Shown: positions 1-7,073, counted from the first letter of the stretch. The stretch is 11,134 bases of DNA from Bacteroidetes bacterium UBA6183 (GCA_002422865.1 DITN01000017.1:1-11134); one strand, 5' to 3'. Notes: generated by a model from the letters alone, not told the origin. Translations and numbers: made by a program.

Positions 1-215
1 TTGTGTTCTTCCGTTGTGCTCACCGTGGTTATCCCCATTTACAGCGGTCATTACTCTCTTTGACAGGTATAATTTGAATACCCGCTCTTCTCGATACATG
101 CACCTCCGCAAAGCCATCCCAAGGCATACAACAGACGCCACAGTCTGTGTAAACTCGAAGTAGCTAATGTCATTGCGGCTCAACACTTACCTCTCTAACA
201 TCCATCCTCCAACTT
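1..215. other. Unexplained segment of higher GC at the left edge
   Basis: By hand count the first 210 bases are about 47% G+C, and the next 50 bases fall to about 28%. On the minus strand a frame is open from a GTG at 186 to the window edge (62 codons, preceded by a TAA at 187-189); a plus-strand frame is also open from position 2 to about 160. I recognise neither translation. It could be the edge of a gene or mobile element continuing to the left, or a structured RNA. I see no terminal inverted repeat or tRNA-like fold. Confidence 0.4.
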
Positions 216-229
216 CTAGTATTATTTCC

Positions 230-237
230 TACCTTTG
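230..237 (+). promoter_or_regulatory. Bacteroidota -7 promoter element (TACCTTTG) of the deacetylase gene
   Basis: TACCTTTG matches the TAnnTTTG element used by the Bacteroidota housekeeping sigma factor. It lies 28 bases before the TTG start at 266, which implies a leader of roughly 20 bases. I see no convincing -33 TTG/TTTG at the usual distance, so the call rests on the -7 element and its position. Confidence 0.5.
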
Positions 238-265
238 AGTTCAATTCAAATCCAACTTTAATTTT

Positions 266-985
266 TTGATATACATCACCCATGATATTGATTGGTTAAA
301 TCCATTGCATCCGTATTCGGTTGTTAAAACGTTTACGCATGGTAAAAAATGGATTCCAGGTTCTATGCTATTCAACCCAAATTTATTTTTACATGGTATA
401 GAGCGTTTATTAAAGTTTAACCAAAACCAACATACCAATGCGATTTGGTTAATAGGTGCAACAAACCAACATACTTTTTACCGTAAAGGCTTACGTTACC
501 ATTCAAAAGATTCAGCTTATGCGGCTGCAATAACATTGCTTAAAACTGCTGAAGTAGAAATTGGTCTTCACAGTGTTTCATCAGAGCCTATTGTTGAGCA
601 GTGCAATCGGCTAACAAATGCTTTAGGAAAACACATTAATTACCACCGCAGCCATTATTTAAACTTCAACCCAAAAATACTTTACCCACAACTTCACCAA
701 GCCGGCATTACTACTGATTTCAGTACAGGAGCTTCACGAGATATTTTATTACCGCAACAAGCTAAAAACATGGAAGGAGTAACTTTAACTCCGACTATCT
801 TATTCGATAATATTTTCTTTTTCCAAAATCCGGAAAAGGTGTTTGATCAATTCAAACAAACTTTACTTGAGGCACAAGCACAACAACGTGATGTTGCTGT
901 TCTTTTTCATCCCGAAAACTTCATCATCAACCCAAAACTTTGGGAGTATTATGAAGAGGTGTTGAGATTGGTGAAGGAGGGTTGA
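266..985 (+). CDS. Small polysaccharide deacetylase-like (NodB-fold) protein
   Basis: 239 residues from a TTG start. The frame is closed upstream by TGA at 236-238 and has no ATG or GTG before 266, so TTG is the best available start; a -7 element at 230-237 supports it. Features of a carbohydrate esterase 4/NodB fold: THDID at residues 5-9 (motif 1, metal-binding Asp), EIGLHS at 98-103 (motif 2), YHRSHYLNF at 126-134 (motif 3 with Arg128), and AVLFHPENF at 211-219 with His215 near the C-terminus. The second His of the classic HxxxH motif is Ser106. No signal peptide is evident, so it is probably cytoplasmic and may act on a sugar precursor; the substrate is unknown. It is shorter than the Bacteroidota deacetylases that carry an extra N-terminal domain. 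No neighbour points to a pathway. Confidence 0.75.
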   Translation: MIYITHDIDWLNPLHPYSVVKTFTHGKKWIPGSMLFNPNLFLHGIERLLKFNQNQHTNAIWLIGATNQHTFYRKGLRYHSKDSAYAAAITLLKTAEVEIGLHSVSSEPIVEQCNRLTNALGKHINYHRSHYLNFNPKILYPQLHQAGITTDFSTGASRDILLPQQAKNMEGVTLTPTILFDNIFFFQNPEKVFDQFKQTLLEAQAQQRDVAVLFHPENFIINPKLWEYYEEVLRLVKEG

Positions 986-1011
986 ATTGACACTATATAA
1001 ATATTTAAACA

Positions 1012-1057
1012 TAAGCCCCCTCACCCTGAGTACAGGGAGCTCCCCCGCCAGGGGAGC
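1012..1057 (-). repeat. REP-like two-hairpin element, left copy
   Basis: Two adjacent hairpins: CCCTG-AGTA-CAGGG at 1024-1037 and GCTCCCC-CGCCA-GGGGAGC at 1039-1057. The element is GC-rich in an AT-rich gap and lies 26 bp after the deacetylase stop. It appears to be the inverted partner of the element at 1126-1169. It could also stop or stabilise the upstream transcript, but no T-run follows immediately. The strand is set relative to its partner. Confidence 0.6.
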
Positions 1058-1125
1058 AGCACTTACCATTGATGTTTTTTGACTAAACAAAACTTTATTT
1101 GAAATTAAAATTATTGTACGGACGC

Positions 1126-1169
1126 GCTCCCCTCCTGGCAGGAGGGGTGGCTAAAAGCCGGGGCGGTGG
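1126..1169 (+). repeat. REP-like two-hairpin element, right copy
   Basis: Hairpin CCCCTCCT-GGC-AGGAGGGG at 1129-1147, followed by GGCT-AAA-AGCC at 1149-1159 and a GC-rich tail. Read on the opposite strand, its layout (small hairpin, then a CTCCC-type hairpin with a GCCAGG loop region, then GGAGC) matches the copy at 1012-1057. The two copies form a head-to-head pair typical of REP/BIME-type intergenic repeats. Copies elsewhere in the genome cannot be checked from this window. Confidence 0.6.
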
Positions 1170-1252
1170 ATTCTAGAAAATAATGAATAAAGTAATGAAA
1201 AGCCGAAAGTGTTTCATATATATTCTACTTAAACAAGTTATTACTTTTTTTA

Positions 1253-1260
1253 TACATTTG
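1253..1260 (+). promoter_or_regulatory. -7 promoter element (TACATTTG) of the MFS transporter
   Basis: A perfect TAnnTTTG that ends five bases before the ATG at 1266. Since Bacteroidota transcription usually starts a few bases after this element, the transcript would begin at or within a few bases of the start codon, giving a leaderless or near-leaderless mRNA. No clear -33 TTTG is visible about 20 bp upstream. Confidence 0.5.
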
Positions 1261-1265
1261 ACCTC

Positions 1266-2684
1266 ATGAGTAAATCAAAACAAAGCCAACTGTATACTTT
1301 AATTACGGTATTTTTTTTCTGGGGATTTATAGCTGCATCAAACGGTATATTTATTCCGTTTTGCAAACAGCATTTTAGTTTAACGCAGTTTCAAAGTCAG
1401 TTAATTGATTTAACCTTTTATGGTGGTTACTTTATTGGTTCTGTTTTGTTGTTTGTTTACTCACGTATTAATGGCAACGATTTATTAAACCGAATCGGGT
1501 ATAAAAAAGGAATTATACTCGGGTTGTTTATTTCAACAATCGGGGCATTGGCCATTATTCCTGCAGTAAATGCAGGTTCATTTGGTTTTATTTTAACTTC
1601 CTTTTTTATTGTTGCCTTAGGTTTTAGTTTACAACAAACATCAGCACAACCTTATGCCGTAAGTTTAGGTACTCCCGAAACGGGTGCACATAGGTTAAAT
1701 TTAGCAGGGGGCATCAATTCATTAGGAACCACCCTTGGACCAATCATTGTAAGTTATCTTTTATTCGGACAAATATCCGGTGACGGTAAAGCTTCAATTA
1801 CTGCTGTTAATCATTTATACTTAATAGTTGCCGCCTTATTTACCGTAATGATGTTGTTCTTTTATTTTACCGGTACAGCACACACTCCTATCGAAAGCGA
1901 ATCGAAAGAGCAAGATTTTGGAGCCCTTAAATACCCACAACTTACTCTGGGCATGTTGGCCATATTTGTGTATGTTGGGGTTGAAGTATCTATTCAAAGT
2001 AATATGGGGGCCTTATTAAAATTACCTGAGTTTGGTGGTTATAACGAATCTCAATTGGCACCTTTTATATCGTTATACTGGGGCAGCTTAATGATAGGAC
2101 GTTGGACAGGTGCTGTAAGTGCCTTTGGGTTACAAAAATTAACCAAACAAATTTTAAGTGCTGTGGTACCGTTTTTGGCTTTTGGTTTGATTTTATTGGT
2201 GAACAAACTAAATGGCCATGATATTAGTGACATGTATATTTATGCTTTACCCATTGTTGTGATGATCATCATCAATTGGTTATCAGCCGAAAAACAAGCT
2301 TTGTCACTTATTTTATTCAGTTTATTAGGGTTGATGGCTATGTTAGTAGGCATATTTACAACCGGACAAACAGCTATGTATGCTTTTATAAGCGGAGGAT
2401 TGGCTTGTTCAGTGCTTTGGCCTTGTATATTTAGCTTGGCCATTTCGGGTTTAGGTAAATACACGGGGCAAGGTTCGGCATTTTTAATTATGATGATTGT
2501 TGGTGGTGCCATTATTCCACCATTACAAGGTTTTTTAGCCGATTTACCTGCAATTGGCATTCATGGAAGTTATTGGATAACGGTTTTATGTTTCGCCTAT
2601 TTGGCCTTTTATGGTAAAAAAGCGCAGCAAATTTTGCAAAAACAAGGTATAAAAACATCCAGTATCGAAGGTTCTAATCATTAG
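1266..2684 (+). CDS. FHS-family (FucP/GluP-type) MFS sugar transporter
   Basis: 472 residues, hydrophobic along its length, consistent with the 12 membrane helices and usual length of the fucose-galactose-glucose:H+ symporter family. Family landmarks: FFFWGF at residues 16-21 in helix 1, FYGGYFIG at 51-58, NRIGYKKGI at 75-83 in the loop after helix 2, QQTSAQPY at 123-130 and RLNLAGGINSLG at 143-154 in helices 4-5, a charged central loop at about 205-225, and YWGSLMIGRWTG at 271-282 in helix 7. It should act in the inner membrane, probably importing a hexose or deoxyhexose; the exact sugar cannot be read. The FucP acidic residues Asp46 and Glu135 appear to be replaced by Gly27 and Gln124 (alignment from memory). 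It has its own -7 element, with a 108-bp gap to typA. No catabolic genes lie nearby, so it looks like a stand-alone unit. Confidence 0.88.
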   Translation: MSKSKQSQLYTLITVFFFWGFIAASNGIFIPFCKQHFSLTQFQSQLIDLTFYGGYFIGSVLLFVYSRINGNDLLNRIGYKKGIILGLFISTIGALAIIPAVNAGSFGFILTSFFIVALGFSLQQTSAQPYAVSLGTPETGAHRLNLAGGINSLGTTLGPIIVSYLLFGQISGDGKASITAVNHLYLIVAALFTVMMLFFYFTGTAHTPIESESKEQDFGALKYPQLTLGMLAIFVYVGVEVSIQSNMGALLKLPEFGGYNESQLAPFISLYWGSLMIGRWTGAVSAFGLQKLTKQILSAVVPFLAFGLILLVNKLNGHDISDMYIYALPIVVMIIINWLSAEKQALSLILFSLLGLMAMLVGIFTTGQTAMYAFISGGLACSVLWPCIFSLAISGLGKYTGQGSAFLIMMIVGGAIIPPLQGFLADLPAIGIHGSYWITVLCFAYLAFYGKKAQQILQKQGIKTSSIEGSNH

Positions 2685-2724
2685 CAACCTGCGCCTACAT
2701 TGGGATTACGCATTATTTTAGTGT

Positions 2725-2745
2725 TAAGTTGCTGCTAAGTTGCTG
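2725..2745 (+). repeat. Tandem TAAGTTGCTG repeat upstream of typA
   Basis: TAAGTTGCTG occurs at 2725-2734 and again at 2736-2745 (period 11). The second copy contains the TTG that could serve as the -33 element of the typA promoter. The 11-bp period is close to one helical turn, so a protein could bind both copies on one face. It may also be a simple slippage duplication. Confidence 0.45.
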
Positions 2746-2772
2746 AAATTCCGTTTTATTTAGCTACTTTTG
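2740..2772 (+). promoter_or_regulatory. typA promoter (TTG, 22 bp, TACTTTTG)
   Basis: TACTTTTG at 2765-2772 fits TAnnTTTG exactly, and TTG at 2740-2742 lies 22 bp upstream, within the range described for Bacteroidota promoters. The predicted start of transcription near 2778 leaves a leader of about 15 bases before the ATG at 2793. Confidence 0.6.
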
Positions 2773-2792
2773 CGACCCATTTAAAAGTGCAC

Positions 2793-4604
2793 ATGCAGAA
2801 TATCAGAAACATAGCAATTATTGCCCACGTTGACCACGGTAAAACTACATTGGTTGACAAAATCATTCATCAAACACAAATTTTTCGCGAGAACCAACAA
2901 ACCGGTGATTTAATTCTTGATAACAATGATTTAGAGCGCGAGCGTGGTATTACCATCCTTGCAAAAAACATTTCGGTTAATTACAAAGGAACTAAAATTA
3001 ACATTATTGATACTCCTGGTCACGCGGACTTTGGTGGTGAGGTAGAACGTGTATTGAACATGGCTGATGGTGTGTTGTTATTGGTTGATGCTTTTGAAGG
3101 TCCTATGCCTCAAACACGTTTTGTGTTACAAAAAGCGCTAAGTTTAGGTAAAAAACCTATTGTAGTAATTAACAAGGTAGATAAACCAAACTGCCGTCCG
3201 GATGAAATCCATGACCAAGTATTTGACTTATTTTTTAACCTTGACGCAACTGAAGAACAGTTAAACTTCCATACCATTTATGGCAGTTCTAAACAAGGTT
3301 GGATGGGTCGCGATTGGAAAAACCCAACCACCGATTTTACTTCATTATTAGATGATATCATTACAGAAATTCCTGCTCCTCATGTAGAAGAAGGAACACT
3401 TCAAATGCAAATCACTTCTTTAGATTATTCATCATTTACAGGTCGTATTGCCATTGGTCGTATACTACGCGGAAGTATCAAAGTAAACCAACCAATAAGT
3501 TTAGTGAAGCGTGATGGTTCAATTCAAAAATCACGTGTTAAAGAACTTTATACTTTTGAAGGTTTAGGTAAAATGAAAGTTGAAGAGGCTCATGCCGGTG
3601 ACATATGTGCCGTTATGGGTATTGAAGGTTTTGAAATTGGTGATACTGTTGCTGATTTTGAAAACCCGGAAGGTTTAACACCTATTAATATTGATGAGCC
3701 AACAATGAACATGTTGTTCTGTATCAATAACTCTCCTTTCTTCGGTAAAGAAGGTAAATTCGTTACCTCTCGCCATTTACGTGATCGTTTATTTAAAGAA
3801 TTAGAAAAAAACTTAGCATTACGCGTTGAAGAGACCGGTGCTGCAGATTCATATTTAGTATTTGGCCGCGGTATCCTTCACTTATCGGTATTAATTGAAA
3901 CCATGAGACGCGAAGGTTACGAATTACAAGTAGGACAACCACAAGTAATTGTTAAAGAAATTGATGGTGTTAAATGTGAGCCTATAGAAATTTTAACGGT
4001 TGATGTTCCTGAAACATCATCAGGTAAAGTGATTGAATTGGTGAGCCAACGTAAAGGTGATATGTTAGTAATGGAACCTAAAGGTGATTTAATTCACTTA
4101 GAGTTTGAAATTCCATCGCGTGGTATTATCGGTTTACGTAATAACGTGTTAACAGCTACTGCAGGTGAGGCTATTATGGCACATCGTTTTAAAGCATTCG
4201 AACCTTGGAAAGGCCCTATCCCTAGCCGTTTGGCCGGTGTTATGATTAGTGGTGAGCAAGGAACTGCCATTGCTTATTCTATTGATAAATTACAAGACCG
4301 TGGTAATTTCTTTGTTGAAGCAGGTGAGCAAATATACATGGGTCAGATTATTGGTGAAAACAACCGTCAAGACGACTTAGTGGTAAATATCACCAAAGAG
4401 AAAAAGCTAACCAACATGCGTGCTTCAGGCTCAGATGATAAAACGCGTATTGCACCAAAAATCAATATGAGTTTAGAAGAATGTATGGAGTATATTCAAG
4501 GCGATGAGTACGTTGAGATTACACCTCAGTCGTTACGTTTACGTAAAATATACCTAGAAGAAAACGAACGCAAACGCAACAAGAACGCAACCCAAAACGG
4601 ATAG
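2793..4604 (+). CDS. typA: Ribosome-associated translational GTPase TypA/BipA
   Basis: 603 residues, the full family length. TypA is an EF-G-like GTPase that binds the ribosome and supports 50S assembly and growth under cold or other stress. All GTPase motifs are intact: G1 AHVDHGKT at residues 11-18, G2 ERERGITI at 48-55, G3 DTPGH at 73-77 and G4 NKVD at 127-130. The EF-Tu-like beta-barrel (about 200-290), two EF-G-like alpha/beta domains and the TypA-specific C-terminal domain follow, with SRGIIGLRNNVLTATAGEA and the end region rich in Lys/Arg. A GTG at 2787 would add two residues, but the ATG at 2793 gives MQNIRNIAIIAHVDHGKTT, the usual start of the family. A promoter lies just upstream and a strong terminator just downstream, so it is a single-gene unit. 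Confidence 0.97.
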   Translation: MQNIRNIAIIAHVDHGKTTLVDKIIHQTQIFRENQQTGDLILDNNDLERERGITILAKNISVNYKGTKINIIDTPGHADFGGEVERVLNMADGVLLLVDAFEGPMPQTRFVLQKALSLGKKPIVVINKVDKPNCRPDEIHDQVFDLFFNLDATEEQLNFHTIYGSSKQGWMGRDWKNPTTDFTSLLDDIITEIPAPHVEEGTLQMQITSLDYSSFTGRIAIGRILRGSIKVNQPISLVKRDGSIQKSRVKELYTFEGLGKMKVEEAHAGDICAVMGIEGFEIGDTVADFENPEGLTPINIDEPTMNMLFCINNSPFFGKEGKFVTSRHLRDRLFKELEKNLALRVEETGAADSYLVFGRGILHLSVLIETMRREGYELQVGQPQVIVKEIDGVKCEPIEILTVDVPETSSGKVIELVSQRKGDMLVMEPKGDLIHLEFEIPSRGIIGLRNNVLTATAGEAIMAHRFKAFEPWKGPIPSRLAGVMISGEQGTAIAYSIDKLQDRGNFFVEAGEQIYMGQIIGENNRQDDLVVNITKEKKLTNMRASGSDDKTRIAPKINMSLEECMEYIQGDEYVEITPQSLRLRKIYLEENERKRNKNATQNG

Positions 4605-4627
4605 TTTAAAATCTGTTTTAAAATATT

Positions 4628-4666
4628 AAAGGCTGTTTCGAAAATTCCGAAACAGCCTTTTGTTTT
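4628..4666 (+). terminator. Rho-independent terminator of typA
   Basis: A perfect 13-bp stem, AAAGGCTGTTTCG (4628-4640) and CGAAACAGCCTTT (4648-4660), with a 7-base loop. It runs into TTTTGTTTT and begins 24 bases after the typA stop. The rest of the gap to 4812 is AT-rich with no recognisable element. Confidence 0.9.
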
Positions 4667-4812
4667 ATAGATTTGTTATCAGGCATATTTATGAGTAAAG
4701 CATAAAGAATAGTAGCATTGATGATTCTCATTTCGTTATTTTTTAAATACACTATTTATACCGTACATACTTAACTAAAGTAGTTTTAATTTTATAATTA
4801 CTTCCATTCTTT

Positions 4813-4820
4813 TACTTTAG
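4813..4820 (+). promoter_or_regulatory. Probable -7 element (TACTTTAG) of the membrane protein gene
   Basis: TACTTTAG differs from TAnnTTTG at one base and ends seven bases before the ATG at 4828. The transcript would have almost no leader, as for the transporter gene. No good -33 element is visible. Confidence 0.35.
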
Positions 4821-4827
4821 CTGCTAT

Positions 4828-5595
4828 ATGTTAATCTCCTACGTAGAGCTATTTGTTTTTTTAGGTGTAATTGGTTTAGCTTATTACATATCCAATAGGC
4901 TTTGGCCCATTGAACACTTTAGTGGTGTAACCTTATTACCTGGAGATGAATTAAGCAAACGTTATAAATCAACCTTCAAATTATCAATCATTGGTATTGG
5001 TGTATTAACCCCCATTTTAATTTGGTGTATACATTGGTTATTGCAGTTTTCTATTTTATTCCGATTAGGTTTTTTATATGATGTTACTTTTTTAGTGCTT
5101 CCTGCCAAATATGCTGTTATTTTATTGGCCATACTGATTGGTGCTTGGATTTCAACTGCATTAATTACAGCCTTTATAAACAACACCATTTTAGCCGATT
5201 GGGAGGATTACTTGTATTACGTAAATAAACAATTTAAGTTTAATGTAGTAACGTGCTTTTACTACTTTAAACGCATTACTTTTTTTGTGGTAATTGCACT
5301 CCTATACTTAACACACGATTGGTTTAGTGCCTTTGGTAATGAGGAAATAAAAATCAATACATTTTGGGGAGTAGGTACCGCTAAATACCAATATAACCAC
5401 GTTTCAGAAATCATAGAAATTCACCAACAAGGTACCAACCAAGAAGAGAATACGTATTTCAAAATTTATTTTAAAGATGGTACTGTTTGGAATTCAAAAT
5501 ACCAAGGGTTTAATAAAGTTAAACAAAACAAACAGGCTATTTGGTACACCAGCGAACGTAGCGGACTTCCTGTAAAAGATATACATATAGAATAA
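4828..5595 (+). CDS. Unrecognised membrane protein with four predicted helices and a C-terminal soluble domain
   Basis: 255 residues; I do not recognise the family. Hydrophobic segments fall at about residues 4-22, 52-74, 95-119 and 148-164, suggesting four inner-membrane helices. The loop at 123-147 is aromatic-rich and carries DWEDYLYYVNKQF. Residues 172-223 alternate polar and hydrophobic positions, with short strand-like pieces such as YFKIYFKDGTVW, like a small beta-domain of the kind seen in bacterial PH-like domains; that resemblance is only inferred. There is no lipobox or catalytic motif. The ATG follows a probable -7 element, and no other start fits better. It is preceded by the typA terminator and followed by repeats, so it is likely transcribed alone. 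Codon use and GC resemble its neighbours. Confidence 0.75.
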   Translation: MLISYVELFVFLGVIGLAYYISNRLWPIEHFSGVTLLPGDELSKRYKSTFKLSIIGIGVLTPILIWCIHWLLQFSILFRLGFLYDVTFLVLPAKYAVILLAILIGAWISTALITAFINNTILADWEDYLYYVNKQFKFNVVTCFYYFKRITFFVVIALLYLTHDWFSAFGNEEIKINTFWGVGTAKYQYNHVSEIIEIHQQGTNQEENTYFKIYFKDGTVWNSKYQGFNKVKQNKQAIWYTSERSGLPVKDIHIE

Positions 5596-5669
5596 AAAGG
5601 CTGCAAATAGATTTTTGTGCAAAGCTTCAACCAAAATAAAATCATACTACCAATATAATCAAAACGCAA

Positions 5670-5718
5670 TGCGAGTTGTACGTTGCACATCGCACATCGC
5701 AGGGTGATTTCGCCCTTT
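5670..5718 (+). repeat. Intergenic hairpin repeat, copy 1
   Basis: Contains CGTTGCACATCGCA, an extra ACATCGC heptamer, then AGGGTGATTTCGCCCTTT. The last part can fold as AGGGTG-ATTT-CGCCCT (one G-T pair), and TGCGA at 5670-5674 can pair with TCGCA at 5690-5694. Positions 5692-5718 are identical to 5774-5800 over 27 bases. It lies in the convergent gap between the membrane protein gene and the cystathionine gamma-synthase gene. Confidence 0.7.
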
Positions 5719-5740
5719 GTAAAAAACACACTTTTAACCC

Positions 5741-5759
5741 TTAACAAATCTTTTGTTAA
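5741..5759. repeat. Perfect palindrome TTAACAAA-TCT-TTTGTTAA between the two repeat copies
   Basis: Eight-base perfect arms with a three-base centre, lying between the two direct repeat copies. It could be a protein-binding site or part of a larger repeat unit. No promoter or gene start lies next to it. Confidence 0.6.
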
Positions 5760-5760
5760 T

Positions 5761-5806
5761 TGCGATGCGCGTTGCACATCGCAGGGTGATTTCGCCCTTT
5801 CAGGGC
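5761..5806 (+). repeat. Intergenic hairpin repeat, copy 2
   Basis: TGCGATG at 5761-5767 pairs with CATCGCA at 5777-5783, and AGGGTG-ATTT-CGCCCT follows as in copy 1. GCCCT-TTC-AGGGC at 5794-5806 offers an alternative fold followed by TTGTTTT. The shared 27 bases are 82 bp downstream of copy 1. A dispersed repeat family is likely but untested here. Confidence 0.7.
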
Positions 5807-5842
5807 TTGTTTTCAAACTTCATTCAAAAACATTTTTAGCAC

Positions 5843-5869
5843 AAAAAAGGCCACTCAAATGAGCAGCCT
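5843..5869 (-). terminator. Rho-independent terminator of the cystathionine gamma-synthase gene
   Basis: Read on the minus strand: AGGCTGCTC-ATTT-GAGTGGCCT, a 9-bp stem with two G-T pairs, followed by TTTTTTG. It starts 26 bases after the gene's stop. On the plus strand the same hairpin is followed by AATTTTTATATTTTA, so it may also stop transcripts coming from the left. Confidence 0.8.
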
Positions 5870-5894
5870 AATTTTTATATTTTAAAGATCGATA

Positions 5895-7052
5895 TTAGCT
5901 TAATGCTTGTTTCAAGTCATCCATTAAATCGGTTAAATCTTCAACACCTACACTTAAACGCAATAAACTATCAACCACACCGGCTTTTTCGCGTTCTTCT
6001 TTTGGTATGCTTGCATGTGTCATGGTAGCAGGATGATTGATTAAACTTTCAACACCACCTAAACTTTCGGCCAATGTAAACACCTTAAAGTTTGATGCAA
6101 TACGGAAGGTTTCATTCAAATCAGCATCCTTAAGCACAATAGAAATCATGCCACCAAAATCGCGCATTTGTTTTTTGGCTATTTCGTGGTTAGGATGATC
6201 GGTAAAGCCCGGCCAATATACTTTTTCTATTTTAGGATGATTGCGTAGGAAATGTGCAATTTCGCGTCCGTTTTCACAATGTGCTTTCATGCGTAAATGC
6301 AAGGTTTTTAAACCACGTAATACCAAAAACGCATCTTGCGGACCGGGTGTAGCACCACAACTGTTATGTATAAATGCCAACTGCTCATGAATTTTATCAT
6401 CATTGGTAATCAAAGCACCCATCACCACATCACTGTGTCCACCAAGGTACTTGGTAACACTATGCATTACAATATCTGCTCCTAAATCAAGCGGATTTTG
6501 TAAATAAGGTGACGCAAAAGTGTTATCAACCGCCAACATGATATTATTCTTTTTGGCGATGACAGCACATGCAGCAATATCTACAATCTGCATGGTAGGG
6601 TTGGTTGGTGTTTCAACCCAGATTAGTTTGGTATTAGGGTTGATGTAATTATTGATGTTATTCGCATCATTCAAATCAATAAAATGAAATTTGATGCCGA
6701 AATTGGCGAACACCTTGGTAAACATGCGGTATGTACCACCATATAAATCGTTTCCGGTAATTACTTCATCACCAGGACGAAGCAACTTTACAACGGCATC
6801 CGTTGCACCCATTCCACTGCTGAAACATAAGCCATGTTTTGCATTTTCAAGGGCGGCCAAACATTTTTCTAAAGCTGTACGTGTGGGATTTTTACCACGG
6901 GCATAAGCGTAACCTTGGTGTTTCCCCGGGCTTTCTTGCCAAAATGTACTGGTTTGATATATTGGAGTCATTACTGCTCCTGTTGATGGATCAGGCTCTT
7001 GTCCGGCATGTATGGCTCTGGTGCCAAAACCTAATTTTTCAGTTCCTTTCAT
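5895..7052 (-). CDS. Cystathionine gamma-synthase / gamma-lyase family PLP enzyme
   Basis: 385 residues, normal for the Cys/Met metabolism PLP family, which makes or cleaves cystathionine in the cytoplasm (methionine synthesis or transsulfuration). PLP-binding Lys201 lies in HSVTKYLGGHSD (197-208). Asp176 in AVDNTFASPY binds the pyridine nitrogen; YAYARGKNPT (48-57) supplies the Tyr50/Arg52 phosphate-binding pair from the adjoining subunit; NDLYGG carries Tyr104 and SSGMGA is at 78-83. ESLGGVESLINHP near the C-terminus is typical of the synthase/lyase group. Sequence alone does not separate synthase from lyase. The frame extends to an ATG at 7094, but the -7 element at 7074-7081 lies inside that extension, and MKGTEKLGFGTRAIHAGQ is the usual family start, so the start is set at 7052. 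The gene diverges from the acyl-CoA dehydrogenase gene and has its own terminator. Confidence 0.93.
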   Translation of the reverse strand: MKGTEKLGFGTRAIHAGQEPDPSTGAVMTPIYQTSTFWQESPGKHQGYAYARGKNPTRTALEKCLAALENAKHGLCFSSGMGATDAVVKLLRPGDEVITGNDLYGGTYRMFTKVFANFGIKFHFIDLNDANNINNYINPNTKLIWVETPTNPTMQIVDIAACAVIAKKNNIMLAVDNTFASPYLQNPLDLGADIVMHSVTKYLGGHSDVVMGALITNDDKIHEQLAFIHNSCGATPGPQDAFLVLRGLKTLHLRMKAHCENGREIAHFLRNHPKIEKVYWPGFTDHPNHEIAKKQMRDFGGMISIVLKDADLNETFRIASNFKVFTLAESLGGVESLINHPATMTHASIPKEEREKAGVVDSLLRLSVGVEDLTDLMDDLKQALS

Positions 7053-7073
7053 GTTAAATTTTAATTGATGTGG

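Noticed and set aside
863..1090. Minus-strand 75-codon frame
   Set aside because: It overlaps the deacetylase 3' end and runs through the REP-like hairpin; no protein-like features.
2664..2688. Hairpin GGTT-CTAA-TCA-TTAG-C-AACC around the transporter stop codon, as a terminator
   Set aside because: Short AT-rich stem with a bulge and no T-run after it.
5466..5816. Minus-strand 116-codon frame
   Set aside because: It covers the membrane protein's 3' end and the repeats at 5670-5806; the repetitive codons give a repetitive, low-complexity peptide.
7053..7073. SAM-type riboswitch ahead of the cystathionine gamma-synthase gene
   Set aside because: The predicted leader is only about 15 bases, too short to hold an aptamer.
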